The notes beneath the pieces were generated by a model, which saw only the letters and a program-made list of their open reading frames with translations, did no database searches and was not told the origin of the DNA. Made by a program: the position numbers and the translations under genes. This document shows, piece after piece, positions 14,372 through 21,531 of a stretch of DNA of 50,993 nt (positions within the stretch are counted from its first letter, which is position 1; each line of letters begins with the position of its first letter). The stretch is from IMG/VR virus record IMGVR_UViG_3300005732_000004, positions 1 to 50,993 of that record. One strand, given 5' to 3'. The stretch is from a virus.

Positions 14372-15069
14372 TGAAATTCAATGATGAACAAATCAAAGTG
14401 CTAAACGCACCGCTTGACCCAAAAAACGTAAAACAGCGCAAGCAGGGCTACGGCAATGTTAGCTATGTTGAGGGCTGGCACGTTATCAATGAAGCCAACC
14501 GCATCTTTGGATTTGGCGCATGGGATCGTGAAACAAGCGTTTCTCTTGTTAGCGAAAAGCCCCGAAAAGTCGGCAAGCAAGGCAAGGACGGGTGGTCTGT
14601 AACTTACACGGCAACAGTTACGATCACAGTTGAGGGTGTAACCCGTCAAGGCGTTGGTGCTGGCCATGGTATCGACGTTGATTTAGGCCAAGCGCATGAA
14701 AGCGCAATCAAAGAAGCCGAAACAGATGCAATGAAACGAGCATTTATGACTTTCGGCAATCCGTTTGGCCTTGCGCTTTACGACAAGCAGCAAAAGAATG
14801 TTGGTGTTCCGCAGGATGACACACCGCAGCAAGAGCAGCCAAAGCAAGAAACCCCATTCGATAGCCAAGAAGTTGATTGGGAAGGATTGGCAGAACGTCT
14901 TAGCCTAGCAATCAACAATGCTGAATCAGTGGACGCTATAAACAACATTTGGGACCACGAAAGCGCACAAAAGGTTTTAGATAATATAGGCGAAAACGTT
15001 GTTGCGTCTTTGAATGAAGCTCGACGCAATAAGATTGGAAGCTTCAAAACCGCGTTTCCAGAGGGTTAA
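14368..15069 (+). CDS. Rad52/Rad22-family single-strand annealing protein (233 aa)
   Basis: The N-terminal ~155 residues match the Rad52-type annealing core: GYGNVSYVEGWHVINEANRIFGF, then GWSVTYTATVTITVEG and HESAIKEAETDAMKRAFMTFGNPFGLALYD. Such proteins anneal complementary single strands coated with SSB. The C-terminal part (160-233) is a Gln/Asp-rich linker plus a helical tail, possibly a partner-binding region. Family length fits. Together with SSB, RusA and the nearby nucleases it makes a phage recombination system. Confidence 0.88.
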   Translation: MMKFNDEQIKVLNAPLDPKNVKQRKQGYGNVSYVEGWHVINEANRIFGFGAWDRETSVSLVSEKPRKVGKQGKDGWSVTYTATVTITVEGVTRQGVGAGHGIDVDLGQAHESAIKEAETDAMKRAFMTFGNPFGLALYDKQQKNVGVPQDDTPQQEQPKQETPFDSQEVDWEGLAERLSLAINNAESVDAINNIWDHESAQKVLDNIGENVVASLNEARRNKIGSFKTAFPEG

Positions 15070-15071
15070 GC

Positions 15072-15497
15072 ATGGCAAAGAAAGACAAACCACCAGCCCC
15101 AATGGTTGTGAAAACGCCTAAAGGCATAAAGCCACTTAGCGCGTACGATCAAGAGGATATCTTATCGCATCCAATGGGAACGGAATACGACTTAGTGATC
15201 AGGTCAAAACGTAACTGGCCGCATCTAAAGAAGTATTGGGCAGTCTTGCGGTCTGTCGTTCACAACAGCGAACAATGGCCGACCGCAAGCCATTTACATA
15301 TGAGCCTTAAATTCGCATGTAGGTATTATGATGAGTTTCTAGACATAACCACAATGGAAATGGTGAAGGTTCCAAACTCCGTATCGTTCGATAAAATGAC
15401 GCAACAAGAGTTTGAAGAATACTACGAAATAGCAATGAAAACACTAGCCGAGGCCATAGGATATGACCCGCTAGAATATTCAGATGAGCAGATATAG
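15072..15497 (+). CDS. DUF1367-like recombination-module protein (141 aa)
   Basis: Basic N-terminal tail (MAKKDKPPAPMVVKTPKGIK). The core has RSKRNWPHLKKYWAVLRSVV and a C-terminal acidic helix (EEYYEIAMKTLAEAIGYD). The pattern of a basic patch, an H...YWA helix and a Tyr-rich end is like DUF1367/NinB-type proteins, which act in phage recombination. Follows the annealing protein by 2 nt. Assignment is by resemblance only. Confidence 0.6.
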   Translation: MAKKDKPPAPMVVKTPKGIKPLSAYDQEDILSHPMGTEYDLVIRSKRNWPHLKKYWAVLRSVVHNSEQWPTASHLHMSLKFACRYYDEFLDITTMEMVKVPNSVSFDKMTQQEFEEYYEIAMKTLAEAIGYDPLEYSDEQI

Positions 15498-15505
15498 GTG
15501 ATGAA

Positions 15506-15676
15506 ATGAAGTATAAAGCATTTGTCGCAGTTAATGGCGACACCAATGAGCCATATATAAATTCGGTCGGGTCAAGCGAACAAGAAGTCGGCGTTAATAT
15601 TTTAACATTAGACTTGGATGATGATGCCCACGAGGACATGAAAATTTTACCCATTGAAATAGAGGTGATGAAATGA
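15506..15676 (+). CDS. small acidic protein (56 aa)
   Basis: ATG at 15506 (GGTGATGA upstream). It encodes MKYKAFVAVNGDTNEPYINS and an acidic central stretch (LTLDLDDDAHEDMKI). The stop overlaps the next ATG by 4 bases. Unknown function. Confidence 0.55.
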   Translation: MKYKAFVAVNGDTNEPYINSVGSSEQEVGVNILTLDLDDDAHEDMKILPIEIEVMK

Positions 15677-15804
15677 GTGGCAAAACAACAACCATCCTAG
15701 AACGTCTAGACGCACTAGCAGCAAAGCTAGACGCTAGGTCTATTGTGCTTGATGACATTAAGCGCGATGTGGATATGATCAAAGAATTGGTGGGCGTGGA
15801 ATAA
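15673..15804 (+). CDS. small helical protein (43 aa)
   Basis: ATGAGTGGC at 15673. MSGKTTTILERLDALAAKLD, then SIVLDDIKRDVDMIKELVG, predicts a single amphipathic helix pair or short coiled coil. The TAA overlaps by one base the ATG of the intein-bearing gene. Unknown. Confidence 0.55.
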   Translation: MSGKTTTILERLDALAAKLDARSIVLDDIKRDVDMIKELVGVE

Positions 15805-17717
15805 TGGCAGAAAATAGCGGTATCGAGTGGACGCATCACACGTTCAACCCTTGGATCGGATGCACTAAAGTAAGTGCGGCATGTGATAATTGCCTGCACC
15901 CCGACACGCTCGTGATGATGTCTGATTCAAGTTGGAGGCGTATAGGTGAACTGTCCGCAGGTGACGTTCTTTATGGCTTCAGTGAAGGCCAAGGAGCGGG
16001 GAGGAACCGCGTAGGCGCTCCTTCTTTGGTCGAGGCAGTGTGGGAGACGTCTGCCCCAACAATCACAATTAGGACTTCAAGTGGGAAGGAGATAACAGGG
16101 AGCAAAAATCACCTGTTCTTGGTTCGAACGCCTAGCAGGACGGTATGGAAACGTGCTGATGAACTTACGATAGGGTCGGTATTACTCGGATGGGGCGACC
16201 CTAAGACCGCGGCCAATATTTCAGACCCAGACTATGCATCAGGTTATGTTGCTGGCGTTTCCGATGGGGATGGGACTTTAAGGTTCGACGCAGATTGGCG
16301 CTCAGACAAATGTGGTTTTCCTCAGATGTATTGGCGCGTTGCAGTACTGGAAACTGATCGGCCACTGATTGATCGTCTTTTGTCTTCACTTCACATTCTT
16401 GGTGTCGATCTTCACGAAAGACCTTTTTCAGGCGGGGGGGATTGCAAGCCAATGATCAAGGTCGAAACACGGGCCAAGAAGACAATCCAAGCGGTTGTAG
16501 ACGCAATGGGCTTTAGGGACGCAGACCAATGGAAGGCGGGTTGGTTGGCAGGTTTCTTGGACACAGACGGATTTTGTTCAGGCAGTGCAAGAGCATCAGG
16601 AGTCGTCCACCGGTGGAGCCAAGTTTATGAACGCAACGGCCATCTTGATCGCACTGTCCAGTTTATTCACGATCTTGGTTTTCGGGCGACACTTGAACGG
16701 TATGAAAATCGCGCTTCAACAGTCGTACTCAACGTCAACAGCGTTGAGGAGCGGTTCCGCTTTATCGGGACAATTCGTCCGGCTCTATCCCGCAAAGGAG
16801 TAGATAGGGTCTACGGCTCCAAGCACGCGCCCAATGAAGACGCAGTAACACAACTGATCGAGGGGCCCGAAGATAAATTGATTGACATAACAACTTCTAC
16901 GCGGACTTTCGTCGCCAATGGGGTATCAACTCACAATTGCTACGCTGAAGCATGGGACAACCGATTTAATGGAGAACGGTGGGGCGCAAAAGCTGCGCGG
17001 ACAAGAACCAAAACATGGGGCAACCCTGTCAAGTGGCAAAAACAGGCCAAGGCGAACGGCAAACGATACCGCGTGTTCGTGGCTTCATTGGCTGACGTAT
17101 TCGACAACCACAAATCTATTCAGCCAGAATGGCGGCATGAACTTTGGTGCTTGATTAAGCAATGTCCTGACTTGGACTTTCTAATGCTTACAAAGCGCCC
17201 TCAGAACATCAAAAAGTATCTACCCGATGATTGGGGTGCTGGATATCCGAACGTTTGGCTTGGGACCACGGTTGAAGATCAAACCGAAGCTGATAGGCGC
17301 ATCCCGCATCTGCTGGACGTTCCTGCGCGATTACACTTCTTATCGTGTGAGCCTTTGCTGGGGTATGTTGATCTTGCCGAGTGTTGGCACGGGGAAGACG
17401 CGCTAGGGTCCGAATGCTGGGGCGATTGCGGATGGTGTGAAAATGGGCGCATTCCATTGCATAATTGTGCCAAGGGCAAACAGACCAACGAGCAGTTTTC
17501 AAAAGGTCACAGTGGCATAGGCTGGGTGATCACTGGCGGCGAGAACGCGACGGAGTTTCGTTCTGCTAACCCCGATTGGTTTAGGTCATTACGTGATCAA
17601 TGCGCTTTGGCTGACGTGCCGTTCCTGTTTAAACAATGGGAAGGCAAAAGCCAAAAAGAAATCAAGGCTAAAGGCCGCGAATTAGATGGTGTTATTCATG
17701 ACGGGTATCCCGCATGA
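15804..17717 (+). CDS. DUF5131 (phage Gp37/Gp68 family) protein interrupted by an intein (637 aa precursor)
   Basis: The N-extein MAENSGIEWTHHTFNPWIGC, then TKVSAACDN, and the C-extein starting CYAEAWDNRF together give the family's conserved three-Cys motif (C20, C27 and the +1 extein Cys). The rest of the C-extein has the family's FVASLADVFDNH, LDFLMLTKRP, WLGTTVEDQ and FLSCEPLL motifs. The second of these follows the NW/NPV region near residue 400. The mature protein after splicing would be about 288 aa, a normal length. The family is common in phages; its biochemical role is not settled. It lies between small helical genes and a YbcO-like nuclease in the recombination operon. Confidence 0.9.
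   Translation: MAENSGIEWTHHTFNPWIGCTKVSAACDNCLHPDTLVMMSDSSWRRIGELSAGDVLYGFSEGQGAGRNRVGAPSLVEAVWETSAPTITIRTSSGKEITGSKNHLFLVRTPSRTVWKRADELTIGSVLLGWGDPKTAANISDPDYASGYVAGVSDGDGTLRFDADWRSDKCGFPQMYWRVAVLETDRPLIDRLLSSLHILGVDLHERPFSGGGDCKPMIKVETRAKKTIQAVVDAMGFRDADQWKAGWLAGFLDTDGFCSGSARASGVVHRWSQVYERNGHLDRTVQFIHDLGFRATLERYENRASTVVLNVNSVEERFRFIGTIRPALSRKGVDRVYGSKHAPNEDAVTQLIEGPEDKLIDITTSTRTFVANGVSTHNCYAEAWDNRFNGERWGAKAARTRTKTWGNPVKWQKQAKANGKRYRVFVASLADVFDNHKSIQPEWRHELWCLIKQCPDLDFLMLTKRPQNIKKYLPDDWGAGYPNVWLGTTVEDQTEADRRIPHLLDVPARLHFLSCEPLLGYVDLAECWHGEDALGSECWGDCGWCENGRIPLHNCAKGKQTNEQFSKGHSGIGWVITGGENATEFRSANPDWFRSLRDQCALADVPFLFKQWEGKSQKEIKAKGRELDGVIHDGYPA
15891..16937 (+). other. intein with LAGLIDADG homing endonuclease (349 aa)
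   Basis: Residues 30-378 of the precursor. It starts with Cys (CLHPDTLVMMSDSSWRRIGEL, block A) and has a TGSKNHLFLV block B. Two dodecapeptide motifs are present, YVAGVSDGDGTL and WLAGFLDTDGFC. It ends FVANGVSTHN before the +1 Cys, giving the penultimate His and terminal Asn needed for splicing. All splice residues are intact. The insertion falls exactly before the third Cys of the host protein's three-Cys motif. Codon usage looks more GC-rich than the flanks, suggesting acquisition. Confidence 0.93.
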
Positions 17718-18136
17718 TCCACTCCAAGGAATACACTGATGCGGCAAAGGGACAACCCTGCACGTTTCAAATCCCAGGGGTTTGCAACGGCGATTGGACA
17801 ACAACAGTATCAGCGCATATTCGAGATGAACACAAAGGCGGAGGCAGCAAGGCTAGTGACATAAGCACTGCGGATGCATGTTTTTGTTGCCACGATGTAT
17901 TTGATGGCCGCGTTGGACAAATGATCCTATCGAAAGAAGATTGGCTGTTCTATGCCCTTAGGGGCTTACAGCGAACAATTGAAAACAGGATAGCGCGGGG
18001 CATTATCAAAGTTCCTATGGACACCACCAAGCGCAAAAGCGGAAAGAAAATCACCAGCGGCCAAAAGATGCAATCCAGGCCAATGCGAAACGAGAAATTC
18101 AAACGGAAACTTAACGGCGAAACTGTCAAACGATAG
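17714..18136 (+). CDS. YbcO-like (DUF1364) HNH nuclease (140 aa)
   Basis: QPCTFQIPGVCNGDWTTTVSAHIRDEH, then ADACFCCHDVFDGR, matches the DUF1364/YbcO pattern: paired Cys for zinc and an H...H-type nuclease core. These are small endonucleases from lambdoid recombination regions. The C-terminal tail is highly basic (KRKSGKKI... KFKRKLNGETVKR), fit for DNA binding. Overlaps the stop of the intein-bearing gene by 4 bases. Confidence 0.82.
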   Translation: MIHSKEYTDAAKGQPCTFQIPGVCNGDWTTTVSAHIRDEHKGGGSKASDISTADACFCCHDVFDGRVGQMILSKEDWLFYALRGLQRTIENRIARGIIKVPMDTTKRKSGKKITSGQKMQSRPMRNEKFKRKLNGETVKR

Positions 18137-18160
18137 CGCCAAACCAAAGAGGGTAATAAA

Positions 18161-18547
18161 ATGGATAAGACACGAAACACAAATGAAGTACGCAAGAAGG
18201 CTATCAGCCTAGTTGATAGCTATGAGGAGTTTCTAGTGCTGGCGGCAACAAAGCGCCTACAGCTATTGCGTGAAATCAAAGAACTTGATCAGACAGTTGT
18301 TGACGTAACGCAAGCCAAACTCGGTGCTGAGGCAACAACTTTCTTGTTGGATGAAGATGATGGCGAACGCAACTATACACCAAACCCTGTCAATGTGACG
18401 GATGAAAGCCAATTAGCCAAGCTTGGAAAGAAGTTTGAGGCTGAAGCGTCCGCGCCCGATATGATGCAAGAAATGCGTGATATTACCGCCGAAGTTGAAG
18501 CCGAGACAGACGCAACAGGCGATGCAAAGGCTGTGGAGGGTGAGTAG
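18161..18547 (+). CDS. hypothetical acidic protein (128 aa)
   Basis: Ribosome site GAGGG before ATG. The N-terminal half is helical (VRKKAISLVDSYEEFLVLAA) with a coiled-coil feel. The C-terminal half is strongly acidic (DEDDGERN... EVEAETDATGD). Stop directly followed by the GTG of the next gene. Unknown; the acidic tail could be a protein-protein contact. Confidence 0.65.
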   Translation: MDKTRNTNEVRKKAISLVDSYEEFLVLAATKRLQLLREIKELDQTVVDVTQAKLGAEATTFLLDEDDGERNYTPNPVNVTDESQLAKLGKKFEAEASAPDMMQEMRDITAEVEAETDATGDAKAVEGE

Positions 18548-18760
18548 GTGTTCGGGATGAAAATTGTGATGACAGATGGTCTGCCAAAGGTTTGGGATTA
18601 TTCAAAATGTCGGTCGCCTTCACGAGCGGAACGGCGGCATAAGCGAAATGGCCATGTTAACCCGCATATGGTTCAAGAGCCGGACAAAGCGGTTATCATG
18701 GGTAACACGGCATTTGTATCGCCAAGAATGTATCACGCATTGCAACGGACCGCCCAATAA
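18548..18760 (+). CDS. hypothetical basic protein (70 aa)
   Basis: GTG start next to the previous stop; GGAGGGTGAG serves as ribosome site. MFGMKIVMTDGLPKVWDYSK, then SRAERRHKRNGHVNP, a basic His-rich patch likely to contact nucleic acid. C-terminal helix MYHALQRTAQ. Unknown. Confidence 0.6.
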   Translation: MFGMKIVMTDGLPKVWDYSKCRSPSRAERRHKRNGHVNPHMVQEPDKAVIMGNTAFVSPRMYHALQRTAQ

Positions 18761-18763
18761 CCA

Positions 18764-18793
18764 AGACATTCACAAAGGAACAAGCGCTTAACG
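18764..18793 (+). repeat. 30-bp dispersed inverted repeat, copy 2
   Basis: Identical to minus 39-68. Lies in the 83-nt gap between 18548-18760 and 18844-19131. The reading frame that is open in copy 1 (TFTKEQALN) is open here too, running on to a stop at about 18828, but without an ATG. This looks like a decayed paralogous gene fragment. Confidence 0.85.
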
Positions 18794-18843
18794 AAAGAAA
18801 CTACGTAAGTACGAAAGAACTTAACTAAAGGGGGTCGGATAGC

Positions 18844-19131
18844 ATGGCATTGATGTGCAAAGTATGTGGCGTGAACAACTCACGAGCCACAAGAATATAC
18901 CAACCAGAGGATTGTATGCGAGGTGAAGATGTGCAGGACGGGGCCGATATGTGCGCGGGAATGCGCTTAATGCTGACAGAAATGGCCTTGCGTCGGGCAG
19001 TCTGCCCAGAAGCATTTGATACCAACGGGCGGATAAAAACTGCCCAACTTGGTTTTGCTGTAGAGGCTCAAAACAAGGCGATAGAACAGCAAAAGCGCGT
19101 TTTCGGGCCAACGTTGATTAAAGGGGAATAA
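18844..19131 (+). CDS. hypothetical Cys-containing protein (95 aa)
   Basis: ATG after GGGGGTCGG. MALMCKVCGVNNSRATRIY has a CxxC; further Cys follow in YQPEDCMRG and MCAGMR, so a treble-clef or zinc-ribbon-like N-terminus is possible. C-terminal helix ends QNKAIEQQKRVFG. 2 nt from the next gene. Unknown. Confidence 0.6.
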   Translation: MALMCKVCGVNNSRATRIYQPEDCMRGEDVQDGADMCAGMRLMLTEMALRRAVCPEAFDTNGRIKTAQLGFAVEAQNKAIEQQKRVFGPTLIKGE

Positions 19132-19133
19132 GC

Positions 19134-19604
19134 ATGGGCAAGCTATCTAAACCAGCCAAGCGCGGCAAGGACGTGCTAGACTATATCCTGAAACGCTACA
19201 CACAAGCCAATGGGAAGGTCTACAACAAGCGCGGCGATGAATGTGGGTACTTGACCCCGCAAGGGCGCTATAAGCTCACCCTGTACCCTCCTAGCGGCAA
19301 ATGCGTCATGTTTCGCAGCCATGTAATATGGGCAATTGTGCATAAGCGGTTAGCAACTGGCACATTAGATCATCAAGATGATGACCGGACCAATGATGAT
19401 ATTGGCAATCTAAAGGAAATGCCTATGGTCAAGAATTGGGCTAAATCATCCACAACGCCTAGAGGCGTTACCGAATATCGCGAAGGTGCGTATATGGCCA
19501 GGGTGATATGTGACGGGGTGCGCCATTATTTCGGGTCTAGCAAATGCGTAGATGAAGCTGCTGAAATGGCAAGGCAAGGGCGTGAGCTATTGGGTGTGGA
19601 GTAG
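19134..19604 (+). CDS. HNH endonuclease with AP2-like DNA-binding domain (156 aa)
   Basis: HVIWAIVHKRLATGTLDHQDDDRTNDDIGNLKEM is the HNH core (SHVIWA, LDHxDxDRTNDxxxNL), found in phage homing endonucleases. The C-terminal YREGAYMARVICDGVRHYFGS, then EAAEMARQGREL, matches the AP2-type DNA-binding module often fused to these. Complete, last gene of the plus operon. Probably a free-standing homing nuclease. Convergent with minus genes from 19606. Confidence 0.88.
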   Translation: MGKLSKPAKRGKDVLDYILKRYTQANGKVYNKRGDECGYLTPQGRYKLTLYPPSGKCVMFRSHVIWAIVHKRLATGTLDHQDDDRTNDDIGNLKEMPMVKNWAKSSTTPRGVTEYREGAYMARVICDGVRHYFGSSKCVDEAAEMARQGRELLGVE

Positions 19605-19605
19605 G

Positions 19606-19764
19606 TTAGTCAGCGTTCCTTTTAAACAGCTTATCAATATAATCGATAATGGATTTTCTGAGGCGTTTATTTCGCAATATTAGTGCGATTATCCCGAAAT
19701 CTAAAACCGCTAAAGGAAAGGCTGCTGCCTTCATATATAAGTCGATTATTTCGTAAATATCCAT
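19606..19764 (-). CDS. small membrane protein (52 aa)
   Basis: ATG at 19764 after AAGGGACC. MDIYEIIDLYMKAAAFPLAV, then LDFGIIALILRNKRLRKSII: one transmembrane helix with a basic cytoplasmic tail. The stop is 1 base past the convergent HNH stop. It overlaps the C-terminal ~98 nt of 19667-20149 in another frame. This frame looks the more natural of the two there. Confidence 0.55.
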   Translation of the reverse strand: MDIYEIIDLYMKAAAFPLAVLDFGIIALILRNKRLRKSIIDYIDKLFKRNAD

Positions 19765-20149
19765 GGTCCCTTGGTCCAATTATTAGAAACATTGCGATAT
19801 AACCAGACGCTTCATAAATAGCTCCTGAATCGTCAAGGCTAAGGGAACCCCACGAGGCGAAAACGCCAGCTATTGAAACGATGATTAGGCACATTGCAAT
19901 TAGTATGCCTTGCAGTGAATAAGAAGCCCAGCGCATTACGACAAGGGCTGACAAAGTATAGAGCAACGAAGTAAGCAGATATGAAAAATCCAGCGGGGTG
20001 AAAGCGACTGTTGCCCTAGTCGCCACCCATAGAAGGATCAAAAGGGCAGCAAATTCCCGCTTGCCCTTTATAAGCAAACAAGGGGACATGAGCGTTAACA
20101 AAACGCCCATATAGAATAAACCCCATATATTTGTCGAGATTAGCGCCAA
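19667..20149 (-). CDS. polytopic membrane protein (up to 160 aa)
   Basis: Four to five hydrophobic segments in residues 5-125 (WGLFYMGVLLTLM, AALLILLWVATRA, YLLTSLLYTLSALVV, GILIAMCLIIVSIAGVFA). Called from a TTG at 20149; an ATG 13 codons later is an alternative. The last ~35 residues (PRDHGYLRNNRLIYEG...) are unlike membrane protein and overlap 19606-19764. The true end may be changed by a frameshift. End of the late operon; role unknown. Confidence 0.55.
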   Translation of the reverse strand: MALISTNIWGLFYMGVLLTLMSPCLLIKGKREFAALLILLWVATRATVAFTPLDFSYLLTSLLYTLSALVVMRWASYSLQGILIAMCLIIVSIAGVFASWGSLSLDDSGAIYEASGYIAMFLIIGPRDHGYLRNNRLIYEGSSLSFSGFRFRDNRTNIAK

Positions 20150-20472
20150 GATGAAACCTCAATGCCAATTTCTTTTGAAGCGGCGATAATGTCATCATCA
20201 GTTGGTGACGCTATGCCACAATCACAAAGAACTTTTCGCAAGCTGTTATGGGCCATTTTCACTTTTGGGCCAGCGGCGATAGCCTCTAAAATAAGCGCCT
20301 CGGCTTCGCCAGCTTCCATATGCAGAGCATCGAATGATGCGCAAACATCTTTTGTAGCTTTCCGAACTTCTTCTAGCGCTTTTAAGCCAAGGGCCTCACC
20401 TTTTGCTTGATGTTCCCGATAGCGCATTAGCGCAGCGCCAGCCAATTTAACAGACTTTGGACATTCGTGCAT
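20140..20472 (-). CDS. hypothetical helical protein (110 aa)
   Basis: MHECPKSVKLAGAALMRYREHQAKGEALGLKALEEVRKATKD: Ala/Glu-rich helices, then a C-terminal DDIIAASKEIGIEV. Two Cys near residues 84-86 (LCDCGI). Located after the lysis genes, with a 9-nt gap. Unknown. Confidence 0.65.
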   Translation of the reverse strand: MHECPKSVKLAGAALMRYREHQAKGEALGLKALEEVRKATKDVCASFDALHMEAGEAEALILEAIAAGPKVKMAHNSLRKVLCDCGIASPTDDDIIAASKEIGIEVSSWR

Positions 20473-20480
20473 TTGTATTC

Positions 20481-20903
20481 CTACTCTTGTATTGTGATTT
20501 CACCACTAATTGAAACAAAAAGCCCGTCAACAGTACGGTAAGTCCATACAGCGCGGGCAACATCACCAGATTGCAGGGCTGGGCATGTATCGCCCGTCCA
20601 CTTGTCAGGTGTGTAATATTCTAATTCAGACCTGCCCTCATACGGGGCTTTGCCGCCGCCAGAACACAAAGAAATGTTATCTCTAACAATCTCAGCGGCC
20701 CAATCGGCTTGGATAATTCCGCCCTCTACCTCGAATGCTTGGCCGAACATGCCTTCGCTATATTCTAACGATTGAAGCTTCATGGATATTGGAGGTGGTG
20801 GGGATGATATCTTTGTTGCTGTTTTCTGCACCCCGACCCCAAGGTTTAGGCCAACAAAGCTAAGCCCTAAAACAGCAGCAGCAACGATTAGATTGGTTTG
20901 CAT
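20481..20903 (-). CDS. membrane-anchored hypothetical protein (140 aa)
   Basis: ATG at 20903 (TAATG overlap with the previous gene) is preferred over an in-frame upstream start in the neighbouring gene. The N-terminal segment TNLIVAAAVLGLSFVGLNLGVG is a transmembrane helix or signal anchor. A PPPP linker (SSPPPPIS) leads to an extracytoplasmic domain with two Cys (ISLCSGGG, TCPALQ) and beta character. Possibly a periplasmic lysis accessory; unknown. Confidence 0.68.
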   Translation of the reverse strand: MQTNLIVAAAVLGLSFVGLNLGVGVQKTATKISSPPPPISMKLQSLEYSEGMFGQAFEVEGGIIQADWAAEIVRDNISLCSGGGKAPYEGRSELEYYTPDKWTGDTCPALQSGDVARAVWTYRTVDGLFVSISGEITIQE

Positions 20904-21136
20904 TATACCCACCCTTGAGCGCTCATCCACGCGCCCGCTACCACCATAAACATTAGAAGAGGCCCCCCGATTTTTATTACGGTTGATATGATGGTGAATG
21001 CTTGCACTATCGATGCCCCGCTGTTCAGTATTTGCCATTTATCTGATACCTCGTTGAACATGTGCCGGATTTTCGCAGCTTCGTCACCTTCGATAGGCTC
21101 TTTTGAAAAGCCATTCCCATGAAAATCATCTTTCAC
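20903..21136 (-). CDS. small membrane protein of the lysis region (77 aa)
   Basis: Polar helical N-terminus (residues 1-45), then IVQAFTIISTVIKIGGPLLMFMVVAGAW, one or two transmembrane helices near the C-terminus. Size and location among lysis genes allow a holin or antiholin role, but the sequence does not decide. Overlaps the lipoprotein gene by 11 bases. Confidence 0.62.
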   Translation of the reverse strand: MKDDFHGNGFSKEPIEGDEAAKIRHMFNEVSDKWQILNSGASIVQAFTIISTVIKIGGPLLMFMVVAGAWMSAQGWV

Positions 21137-21350
21137 TTACCATGCCTTTCCAACAACCGATTGATTGCCCATGCTTATTATGCGCAAGAATATCCCGCGC
21201 AAGACCGTCAGAAACTTCGAAAATATCATCAACAGTCGGCTTAATAGGCTTCCATCCATCACAAGCAACGCCCCCTTTAGTCGTGGCGCAACCACTCAGA
21301 ACGAAGCTCATCACGAACAGCGCTAGTAGGCATGTTGCGAATTTCTTCAT
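21126..21350 (-). CDS. outer-membrane spanin-like lipoprotein (74 aa)
   Basis: Lipoprotein signal MKKFATCLLALFVMSFVLSGC with lipobox LSGC (Cys20). The mature part GGVACDGWKPIKPTVDDI, then LARDILAHNKHGQSIGCW, matches a small lipoprotein of alphaproteobacterial phage lysis cassettes. The start lies within the 21277-21531 gene in another frame (74-base overlap), the Rz/Rz1 arrangement. Probably the o-spanin that spans to the i-spanin and fuses membranes. Confidence 0.72.
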   Translation of the reverse strand: MKKFATCLLALFVMSFVLSGCATTKGGVACDGWKPIKPTVDDIFEVSDGLARDILAHNKHGQSIGCWKGMVSER

Positions 21351-21531
21351 CAGTCCTAACCCTTTTACGTAAATTCTTTAGGCTTTGCTCAGTTTGCTTT
21401 GCCCGTTCGCTTGCTTTGCCAGCAAGGAAAACTTTCAGCAATAAAGCCCCTAGCCCCGCAGCGATTAGAAAAGCGGAGGCAAAAAACCTGCCTACTTTTG
21501 ATCCAACCAACATTGCGATAAAGCTTGCCAT
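21277..21531 (-). CDS. inner-membrane spanin-like protein (84 aa)
   Basis: N-terminal helix VGRFFASAFLIAAGLGALLLKVFLAG anchors in the inner membrane. A charged coiled coil follows (residues 38-84, KASERAKQTEQSLKNLRKRV). This is the i-spanin layout. It overlaps the lipoprotein gene downstream and begins with TAATG at the endolysin stop. Confidence 0.7.
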   Translation of the reverse strand: MASFIAMLVGSKVGRFFASAFLIAAGLGALLLKVFLAGKASERAKQTEQSLKNLRKRVRTDEEIRNMPTSAVRDELRSEWLRHD

